Positions 1-5,572 of a DNA stretch of 5,953 nucleotides are shown here, in pieces. The position numbers were made by a program, and so were the translations under genes. The notes under the pieces are model-generated. The model made no database searches. It saw only the letters and a list, made by a program, of their open reading frames with translations, and had not been told where the DNA came from. How positions within the stretch are numbered: the stretch's first letter is position 1; the number at the start of each line of letters is the position of its first letter. The DNA is from an uncultured Bacteroidota bacterium (lineage in GTDB: Bacteria > Bacteroidota > Bacteroidia > Flavobacteriales > Schleiferiaceae), in the NCBI GenBank assembly GCA_913056475.1, contig CAJXMS010000147.1, positions 1-5,953 of the forward strand, read 5' to 3'.

Positions 1-1
1 C

Positions 2-1426
2 TTAGGGGTGGTTTCCGTAGGCCTTAGCTTCCTGGGCGGAAGCGAGCACCAGGGGGAAGGCGCCCACCAGACGAGCCATGGGGAACATGCGGCCGCGCAA
101 GAGGAAAATCATGCCGGTGCTGCCCATAAAGAAAATACCCACCACGGGGAAGGTCATAAAGAAGGCGCTCACGACCAGGCGGCGCACGGCGAAGACCAGC
201 ACGCGAAGGCGGAGTTAGAAGCCCCTTCTTCCTACCACAAAACGGGAGCTCGCGCCAATCCAGAAAATGATCCCGTGGCTGTTCAAAGGGGCGAAGGGGC
301 CCCCGCCCAAACGCATCACCAGGCCCAAAACGAGCCCTGGGCCAACCTGCTGGTTAATAGCTTTTTCTTTTTGTCCATATCGGCCGGCGCGCTCTTTTTT
401 CTCGCGGTCCAGTATGCGGCGCAGGCGGGCTGGACCGTGGTGATCCTTCGTAGCCTGGAAGCCATGGCGCAGTTTATCTGGGTACCTATGGTGGTGATCC
501 TGCTCATAGCGCTGACGGGCGTATTCCACCTAGGCGGCAATCACCTATGGCACTGGCTGGCTGAGGGAATTACCGATCCGCAGAGTAGCCATTACGATAG
601 CATCATAGCCGGGAAAGCGCCTTATCTAAACGGGCCTTTCTTTATAATCCGCACCCTGATTTATCTGGTGGGCTGGGCCGGAGCAGCCGCCTTGCTGCGC
701 AAATTGAGCCTGGGGCTGGAGAAAACGGGTATAGATTACGCCAAGCAATGGGTTAAAATCCGCAAGTGGAGTGTGGGCTTTCTCGCCTTTTTCGCCCTCA
801 CTTCCACCACCGGGGCCTGGGACTTTATCATGAGCATAGACACCCACTGGTACAGCACCCTCTTTGGCTGGTATGTATTTGCCGGTATGTTTATCAGTGC
901 CCTTACCGCGCTCATGATGGTAGTGATGTACCTGAAGAAGCAGGGCTACCTGCAGGAGGTAAACCCGAGCCACATTCACGACATGGCTAAGTTTATGTTT
1001 GCTTTCTCTATTTTCTGGACCTACCTCTGGTTTTCCCAGTACATGCTGATTTGGTATGCCAATAAGCCGGAAGAGGCAACCTATTACATGATTCGCTTCT
1101 TTGAGTTTAAAGGTTTGCTATTGACCATGCTGGTCATGAACTTTGTATTCCCAATTCTGGTGCTCATGAGCCGCGACGCAAAGCGCAACTTTGGATTCAT
1201 CTTTACGGCCGGTTTGATCATTATAGCCGGTCACTGGATTGACGTGTTCCTGATGATCTACCCCGGAACGGTAGGGGCCAGCGCCAGCATAAGCCTGATC
1301 AATATAGGAACCTTCCTGGGTTTCTTAGGGTTATTTATACTGGTTGTGTTTAGAGCCCTGAGCAAGGCACCCTTAATCCCGGAAAATCACCCTATGGCGG
1401 TGGAAAGCAAGTATCATCACATTTAA
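2..1426 (+). CDS. actF: ActF, membrane subunit of alternative complex III (5' end missing)
   Basis: NrfD/PsrC-like integral membrane subunit of alternative complex III, the quinol:cytochrome c oxidoreductase that replaces the bc1 complex in many Bacteroidota. The reading frame is open to the left edge, and the first visible residues (LGVVSVGLSFLGG) look like the end of a first transmembrane helix, so the true start lies upstream. GTG at 8 is an internal valine. Counting that valine as residue 1, a hydrophilic His/Glu/Ala-rich segment spans about 12-108. Nine hydrophobic helices follow near 112-137, 154-176, 209-231, 255-275, 284-309, 327-350, 367-388, 396-418 and 427-450, giving ten in all, as expected for ActF. 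Family-like stretches include SHIHDMAKFMF (321-331) and WTYLWFSQYMLIWYAN (337-352). It ends 28 bases before coxB, consistent with one operon. ActC is a paralogue, but the downstream coxB-coxA and the His-rich N-terminus favour ActF. Confidence 0.93.
   Translation, partial: LGVVSVGLSFLGGSEHQGEGAHQTSHGEHAAAQEENHAGAAHKENTHHGEGHKEGAHDQAAHGEDQHAKAELEAPSSYHKTGARANPENDPVAVQRGEGAPAQTHHQAQNEPWANLLVNSFFFLSISAGALFFLAVQYAAQAGWTVVILRSLEAMAQFIWVPMVVILLIALTGVFHLGGNHLWHWLAEGITDPQSSHYDSIIAGKAPYLNGPFFIIRTLIYLVGWAGAAALLRKLSLGLEKTGIDYAKQWVKIRKWSVGFLAFFALTSTTGAWDFIMSIDTHWYSTLFGWYVFAGMFISALTALMMVVMYLKKQGYLQEVNPSHIHDMAKFMFAFSIFWTYLWFSQYMLIWYANKPEEATYYMIRFFEFKGLLLTMLVMNFVFPILVLMSRDAKRNFGFIFTAGLIIIAGHWIDVFLMIYPGTVGASASISLINIGTFLGFLGLFILVVFRALSKAPLIPENHPMAVESKYHHI
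110..202 (+). repeat. In-frame 15-base periodic His-codon tract inside actF
   Basis: His codons begin at 110, 125, 140, 155, 170, 185 and 200, exactly 15 bases apart, so the protein has seven histidines at a strict five-residue spacing (H35 to H65, counting the valine at 8 as 1). The filler residues are mainly Glu, Lys, Ala, Gly, Gln and Asn. The 9-base string CATAAAGAA occurs at 125-133 and again at 155-163, one double period apart, which suggests growth by short tandem duplication. Five more His lie at residues 14, 20, 24, 27 and 46. The tract sits in the loop between helices 1 and 2. A metal-binding or pH-sensitive role is possible but is inference. Confidence 0.75.
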
Positions 1427-1430
1427 TTCT

Positions 1431-1453
1431 TACGATAAAAAGCCCATACGATA
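1431..1453 (+). repeat. Short direct repeat in the actF-coxB gap
   Basis: TACGATA occurs at 1431-1437 and again at 1447-1453, the second copy ending just before the coxB ATG at 1455. The 28-base gap has no clear Shine-Dalgarno sequence and is A-rich, as is common upstream of Bacteroidota start codons. The repeat is short and may be chance. Confidence 0.35.
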
Positions 1454-1454
1454 G

Positions 1455-2480
1455 ATGGAAACGCTGTTGTTTATATTAGTTGGAGTACTGGGGATCATTG
1501 CCATCGTGCAAGCGGTCCGGGTTTTCGAGATTTCGGCCCGGGTAAAGGGGGATGACGAAAACAAGGTGAGCGATAAAGACAATCGCACCCAGGGACTGCT
1601 CCTGCTGCTTTTTCTATTCTTCTTTCTGGGCGCCTTTGCCTGGATGGTGTACTCCTGGGATAGTGTAATCCTCCCTAAAGCAGCCTCCCTGCACGGGGCC
1701 GATATCGATAGCCTGTGGGCCATTTCCATGGGCGTGATTATCGTGGCCTTCCTGGTTACCCAGCCTTTGCTTTTTGGCTTCTCTTTCCTCTTTCGCGGAA
1801 GTAAAAAGCGCCGGGCCGTATACATGGAGCACAATAATAAGCTGGAGCTTTTCTGGACGGGCGTTCCCGCCGTGGTTCTAGCGGGCTTGATCCTTTACGG
1901 GCTTACTACCTGGAGCGAAACCATGAATCCCTCACCCGAAGACGAACCGCTGGTGGTAGAGGTCTACGGGTATCAATTTAATTGGAAAGCGCGCTACTCT
2001 GGTACGGATAATAAACTTGGTTACGCCAATGTGCGTTTAATTGAAGGCGTGAATCAGTTGGGACTGGATGTGAACGACGTAAGCTCCCTGGACGATAAAG
2101 TTACCAATGTGTTACACTTACCGGTAGACAGGCCCGTAATGCTTAAGTTTAGAGCACAAGACGTGATACATTCCGCTTATATGCCCCACTTTCGGGTGCA
2201 GATGAATGCGGTGCCGGGTACAGAAACCCAGTTTCAATTTGAACCCACGATGACCACCGCCGAAATGCGTCAAGATCCGGAAGTGGTCGAAAAAGTGAAG
2301 AATATTAATGAGTTACGTTCAGCTCAAGGAAAAGATCCTTATGAGTTTGATTACATGCTATTGTGTAATAAGATCTGTGGTTCCGCGCACTACAATATGA
2401 ATATGAAGGTAGTGGTGCAGACGCAGGAGCAGTTTGATAAATGGTTGCAGGAGCAAAAGTCGTTTGCTGAAACCTTGTAA
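1455..2480 (+). CDS. coxB: Cytochrome c oxidase subunit II (CuA subunit)
   Basis: Subunit II of the aa3-type haem-copper oxidase (also called ctaC); it carries the binuclear CuA centre that takes electrons from cytochrome c and passes them to haem a in CoxA. The 341 residues have four predicted helices (about 3-20, 47-67, 86-112, 133-152), two more than the usual hairpin; this long N-terminus is typical of Bacteroidota. The periplasmic cupredoxin domain covers about 165-335. CuA ligands are complete: H239 (in HSAYMPHFR), C304, C308, H312 and M315 (C-x3-C-x3-H-x2-M). There is no C-terminal haem c domain (no CxxCH). Two classical residues differ: K306 replaces the Glu of the CuA/Mg loop, and F175 replaces the first Trp of the QWYW electron-entry motif. 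No lipoprotein signal is evident. It sits 28 bases after actF and 35 before coxA, so is surely cotranscribed with them. Confidence 0.97.
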   Translation: METLLFILVGVLGIIAIVQAVRVFEISARVKGDDENKVSDKDNRTQGLLLLLFLFFFLGAFAWMVYSWDSVILPKAASLHGADIDSLWAISMGVIIVAFLVTQPLLFGFSFLFRGSKKRRAVYMEHNNKLELFWTGVPAVVLAGLILYGLTTWSETMNPSPEDEPLVVEVYGYQFNWKARYSGTDNKLGYANVRLIEGVNQLGLDVNDVSSLDDKVTNVLHLPVDRPVMLKFRAQDVIHSAYMPHFRVQMNAVPGTETQFQFEPTMTTAEMRQDPEVVEKVKNINELRSAQGKDPYEFDYMLLCNKICGSAHYNMNMKVVVQTQEQFDKWLQEQKSFAETL

Positions 2481-2515
2481 TGTTAAGTAGTAAGAAGCCC
2501 TAAAGTAGGTAGGAA

Positions 2516-4276
2516 ATGGAAGCACACGCACACCACAAAGAAAACTTCATCACCAAGTACATTTTTAGTACCGATCATAAGATGATCTCCAAGCAGTTCC
2601 TGATCACTGGAGTGGTCATGGGCATTGTTGGGGTCATCATGTCTTTATTATTTCGCTTGCAGCTGGCCTGGCCCAATCAAGAGTGGCCCATTATGGAGGC
2701 GCTCTTGGGAAAATGGGCCCCCGATGGCGTCATGGATCCCAATATGTACCTGGCCCTGGTGACCATTCACGGGACCATCATGGTGTTCTTTGTGCTTACC
2801 GCCGGCTTAAGTGGTACTTTCTCCAATCTCCTCATTCCCCTCCAGATCGGAGCGCGAGACATGGCTTCCGGCTTCATCAACATGCTCTCCTACTGGTTTT
2901 TCTTTGTATCCAGTGTTATCATGCTGGCCTCGCTCTTTGTAGAAAGTGGACCGGCGGCGGCTGGCTGGACCGTGTACCCGCCCCTGAGTGCCCTTCCCGA
3001 GGCTATGCCAGGTTCCGGTATGGGCATGACCCTCTGGCTGGTCAGTATGACCTTTTTCATTGTTTCCTCCCTCCTGGGAGCGCTCAACTACATCGTTACG
3101 GTGCTTAATCTCCGGACCAAGGGCATGTCCATGACTCGTCTTCCCCTTACCATTTGGGCTTTTTTCGTGACGGCTATTATCGGGGTTCTGTCCTTTCCTG
3201 TCCTTTTTTCCGCGGCGCTCTTGCTGCTCTTTGACCGGAGCCTCGGTACCAGCTTCTATCTCTCCGACATCATGGTGGCGGGGGAAGTACTCCAGAATCA
3301 AGGCGGTAGTCCCGTCCTCTACCAGCACCTCTTCTGGTTCCTGGGCCACCCGGAGGTTTATATCATTCTCTTGCCGGCGCTGGGTATTTCATCTGAGGTG
3401 ATCTCTACCAATGCGCGTAAACCCATTTTTGGCTATCGGGCCATGGTAGGCTCTATCCTCGCCATAGCTTTCCTTTCCTTTATCGTATGGGGGCACCACA
3501 TGTTTGTTACCGGTATGAATCCCTTCCTGGGCTCTGTATTCACCTTTACCACCTTGCTCATCGCCATCCCTTCCGCCGTCAAGGCCTTTAATTACATTAC
3601 TACCCTGTGGAAGGGGAATCTACGCCTCACCCCCGCCATGCTTTTTTCCATAGGGTTGGTTTCTACCTTCATTACCGGCGGTCTCACCGGGCTTATCCTG
3701 GGAGATAGTGCCTTGGATATCAATGTACACGACACCTATTTCGTGGTGGCCCACTTCCACATCGTGATGGGGCTTAGCGCCATCTTTGGCCTCTTTGCCG
3801 GGGTATATCACTGGTTTCCCAAAATGTTTGGCCGGAAGATGAATAAAACCCTCGGCTACCTGCACTTCTGGGTCACCTTTATCTGTGCTTACGGGGTATT
3901 CTTCCCCATGCACTTCCTGGGCATGGCAGGCTTACCGCGCCGTTATTACACCAACACGGCCGTGCCCATGTTCGACGATCTTACCAATATAAATGTCCTC
4001 ATCAGCTACTTCGCCATTTTGGGGGGCGTGGCTCAGGTGGTTTTCCTTTGGAACTTCTTTTACAATGCCGTACGAGGGCGCAAAGCGGAGCAGAATCCCT
4101 GGCAATCCAATACGCTGGAGTGGACCACCCCCGTGGAGCATATTCACGGCAACTGGCCTGGTGAGCTGCCCGAGGTACACCGCTGGCCCTATGATTACAG
4201 CAAGCCCGGCATGGAGGAAGACTTTGTACCTCAAACGGTACCCTTAACGGAAAAAGAAATGCAAACCGGTCATTAA
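2516..4276 (+). CDS. coxA: Cytochrome c oxidase subunit I (aa3-type, A1 class)
   Basis: Catalytic subunit (also ctaD), holding haem a and the haem a3-CuB site where O2 is reduced to water with proton pumping. The 586 residues fit a twelve-helix protein. Visible ligands: H85 and H415 for haem a, H413 for haem a3, and H278, H327 and H328 for CuB. Y282 in GHPEVY is the expected partner of the His-Tyr crosslink. D-channel residues D115, N104, N122, N191 and E280 are present; E280 in GHPEVY makes it A1-type. The K-channel has K356 and S293, with S353 where many enzymes have Thr. The Mg-site pair H405-D406 and the haem-propionate arginines R475-R476 are kept. The ATG at 2516 follows TAGGTAGGA and starts MEAHAHHKENF, matching the Bacteroidota N-terminus. 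It is the last gene before a strong terminator; coxC and haem a synthesis genes are not adjacent. Confidence 0.98.
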   Translation: MEAHAHHKENFITKYIFSTDHKMISKQFLITGVVMGIVGVIMSLLFRLQLAWPNQEWPIMEALLGKWAPDGVMDPNMYLALVTIHGTIMVFFVLTAGLSGTFSNLLIPLQIGARDMASGFINMLSYWFFFVSSVIMLASLFVESGPAAAGWTVYPPLSALPEAMPGSGMGMTLWLVSMTFFIVSSLLGALNYIVTVLNLRTKGMSMTRLPLTIWAFFVTAIIGVLSFPVLFSAALLLLFDRSLGTSFYLSDIMVAGEVLQNQGGSPVLYQHLFWFLGHPEVYIILLPALGISSEVISTNARKPIFGYRAMVGSILAIAFLSFIVWGHHMFVTGMNPFLGSVFTFTTLLIAIPSAVKAFNYITTLWKGNLRLTPAMLFSIGLVSTFITGGLTGLILGDSALDINVHDTYFVVAHFHIVMGLSAIFGLFAGVYHWFPKMFGRKMNKTLGYLHFWVTFICAYGVFFPMHFLGMAGLPRRYYTNTAVPMFDDLTNINVLISYFAILGGVAQVVFLWNFFYNAVRGRKAEQNPWQSNTLEWTTPVEHIHGNWPGELPEVHRWPYDYSKPGMEEDFVPQTVPLTEKEMQTGH

Positions 4277-4301
4277 ACATCCGCAATGGCGTTAACTTAA
4301 G

Positions 4302-4343
4302 GCAAGCCGTGCTGCTCTTGGGTGGCACGGCTTTGCTTTTTTT
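4302..4343 (+). terminator. Rho-independent terminator after coxA
   Basis: GCAAGCCGTGC (4302-4312) pairs with GCACGGCTTTGC (4325-4336): eleven base pairs with one bulged T and a 12-base loop. Seven T follow directly (4337-4343). It lies 25 bases after the coxA stop and points the same way, so it should end the act-cox transcript. There is no matching A-tract on the left side, so it looks one-directional. Confidence 0.92.
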
Positions 4344-4347
4344 GGAG

Positions 4348-4463
4348 GGGCCTACCGGCCAAATGTGCTTTCGGGCAGCGGGAAGGCATTACCTTTTTAC
4401 CTATTTCATTCTTCTTAACTAACATTCTCTATGGCAGGGCGGATACATTTGGCCGCCAGGCCC
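4348..4463. repeat. Long imperfect inverted repeat between coxA and ruvB
   Basis: The left arm 4348-4366 (GGGCCT, AC, CGGCCAAATGT) is the reverse complement of the right arm 4445-4463 (ACATTTGGCCG, CC, AGGCCC) at 17 of 19 positions, the two mismatches being adjacent and symmetric. The arms enclose 78 bases, mostly pyrimidine-rich in the middle, with no gene recognised. An 11-base perfect match plus a 6-base match in exact register is very unlikely by chance in a 276-base gap. It could be a small non-autonomous mobile element, a REP-like sequence, or a long-stem RNA. I see no clear target-site duplication beside the arms. Separate from the terminator, which ends five bases earlier. Confidence 0.7.
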
Positions 4464-4503
4464 AAAAGGCGTCTCGTAGGTAGGCGTTCGCGGGGAATGG
4501 GGT

Positions 4504-4517
4504 AATTGATGTCAATT
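4504..4517. promoter_or_regulatory. Dyad-symmetric operator-like site upstream of ruvB
   Basis: AATTGA, TG, TCAATT: two 6-base arms around a 2-base centre. It ends four bases before the TACCTTTG box, between the expected -33 and -7 elements, a place where a bound regulator would block RNA polymerase. The arms are AT-rich and the site is short, so the regulatory role is inference only. Confidence 0.35.
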
Positions 4518-4521
4518 GCTA

Positions 4522-4529
4522 TACCTTTG
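4522..4529 (+). promoter_or_regulatory. Putative Bacteroidota-type promoter (-7 box) for ruvB-queG
   Basis: TACCTTTG matches the Bacteroidota sigma-A -7 consensus TAnnTTTG exactly. Transcription would begin near 4536, leaving a leader of about 17 bases with the Shine-Dalgarno sequence inside it. No good TTTG is found 19-21 bases upstream (only AATG at 4496-4499), so the -33 element is weak or absent. A promoter is needed here because a strong terminator separates ruvB from coxA. Confidence 0.5.
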
Positions 4530-4541
4530 TTCTGGAACTAG

Positions 4542-4547
4542 AAGGAG
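4542..4547 (+). promoter_or_regulatory. Strong Shine-Dalgarno sequence of ruvB
   Basis: AAGGAG ends five bases before the ATG at 4553 and fixes that codon as the ruvB start. Such a good match to the anti-Shine-Dalgarno is notable because Bacteroidota genes usually lack one; neither actF-coxB nor coxB-coxA gaps have a comparable site. Confidence 0.7.
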
Positions 4548-4552
4548 CAGGC

Positions 4553-5572
4553 ATGAGCGATAGCCAGGAAAGGCGTTTCGAGGCGGAACCTCAGGAAGAA
4601 GATAAGCGGCTGCGGCCGCTGCGCTTTGATGATTTTGCGGGCCAGGATAAGGTGCTGGAAAATCTTAGAATCTTTGTGCAGGCGGCCAATCAGCGACAGG
4701 AAGCCCTGGACCATGTGCTGCTCCACGGTCCGCCCGGCCTGGGTAAAACTACCCTGGCCCATATATTGGCGCAAGAGCTGGGCAGTGAGCTGAAAATGAC
4801 CAGCGGGCCGGTGATCGATAAACCGGGCGAACTGGCTGGTTTGCTTACTAACCTGGAGGAAGGAGATGTCTTGTTTATAGACGAGATCCACCGGCTTTCT
4901 TCAGTGGTGGAGGAGTATCTCTACTCGGCGATGGAAGATTACCGCATCGACATCATGATCGATTCCGGTCCGGCGGCGCGCAGTGTGCAGATCAACTTAA
5001 GCCCCTTCACGCTCATAGGGGCTACCACCCGGGCGGGCTTGCTTACTAGCCCGCTGCGGGCCCGTTTTGGTATCAATAGCCGCCTGGAGTATTATACGGT
5101 GGAGCTGCTGAGCAATATCATCGAGCGCAGCGCGCATATTCTCAACGTGCCCATAGAACCGGATGCTACGGTAGAAATAGCCCGCCGTAGCCGGGGCACG
5201 CCCCGGATAGCCAATGGTCTACTGCGGCGGATGCGGGATTTTGCCCAGGTAAAGTCCGATGGGACCATTTCGCTGGAGGTAGCACGTACCGGGCTGGAAG
5301 CCTTGCACGTAGACACTTACGGCCTGGATCAGATGGACCACCGTATTCTTACCGCCATCATCGATAAGTTTAAAGGCGGCCCCGTAGGCCTCACCACCAT
5401 TGCCACGGCGGTGGGGGAGCAGGCCGGCACTATCGAAGAGGTTTATGAGCCTTATCTCATCCAGCAGGGCTTTATAGCCCGCACCCAGCGGGGGCGGGTG
5501 GTAACCGAAAAAGCTTATCAACACCTGGGGCGGAGCTATCCTCAGCAACAAGGCGGCCTCTTTGATCAGTAA
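4553..5572 (+). CDS. ruvB: RuvB, Holliday-junction branch-migration ATPase
   Basis: Cytoplasmic AAA+ motor that forms hexameric rings on DNA beside RuvA and drives branch migration of Holliday junctions in recombinational repair. Its 339 residues match the usual family length. A variable charged N-terminus (1-20) precedes RPLRFDDFAGQ. Walker A is GPPGLGKTT (59-67), with K65 and T66 at the nucleotide; Walker B is VLFIDEIH (106-113), with D110 and E111. The hairpin and sensor 1 region includes LIGATTRAG (154-162). SPLRARFG (166-173) carries the arginine finger, at R169 or R171, and RGTPRIA (214-220) is sensor 2, with R218. A winged-helix DNA-binding domain fills about 258-330 (GGPVGLTTIA, YEPYLIQQGFIARTQRGR). 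All catalytic motifs are intact. The start is set by AAGGAG at 4542-4547. It begins a new transcription unit after the coxA terminator; no ruvA or ruvC is adjacent. The queG start overlaps its 3' end. Confidence 0.98.
   Translation: MSDSQERRFEAEPQEEDKRLRPLRFDDFAGQDKVLENLRIFVQAANQRQEALDHVLLHGPPGLGKTTLAHILAQELGSELKMTSGPVIDKPGELAGLLTNLEEGDVLFIDEIHRLSSVVEEYLYSAMEDYRIDIMIDSGPAARSVQINLSPFTLIGATTRAGLLTSPLRARFGINSRLEYYTVELLSNIIERSAHILNVPIEPDATVEIARRSRGTPRIANGLLRRMRDFAQVKSDGTISLEVARTGLEALHVDTYGLDQMDHRILTAIIDKFKGGPVGLTTIATAVGEQAGTIEEVYEPYLIQQGFIARTQRGRVVTEKAYQHLGRSYPQQQGGLFDQ

Noticed and set aside
8..10. GTG as the start codon of actF
   Set aside because: The frame is open to the window edge, and this codon falls inside what looks like the first transmembrane helix; no ribosome binding site can be seen and ActF normally has more residues before this point.
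2481..2515. A separate promoter or terminator between coxB and coxA
   Set aside because: The 35 bases contain no hairpin with a T-tract and no TAnnTTTG box; cotranscription is the simpler reading.
2807..3349. Long open frame on the minus strand opposite coxA (180 codons)
   Set aside because: Its product is hydrophilic and low-complexity, resembles no family I know, and mirrors the codons of a clearly real coxA.
4444..4451. TACATTTG as a second ruvB promoter
   Set aside because: It fits the -7 consensus, but no -33 element is visible at the right distance and the string overlaps the right arm of the inverted repeat; kept only as a remark.
4431..4505. 24-codon ORF (ATG at 4431, TAA at 4503) encoding a short arginine-rich peptide before ruvB
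   Set aside because: It has no ribosome binding site, overlaps the right arm of the inverted repeat, and its Arg/Gly-rich content is what this sequence gives by chance; no supporting evidence for translation.
4506..4515. FNR/CRP-type operator (TTGA-TG-TCAA)
   Set aside because: The FNR consensus has a four-base centre between TTGAT and ATCAA; here the centre is two bases, so spacing is wrong for that family.
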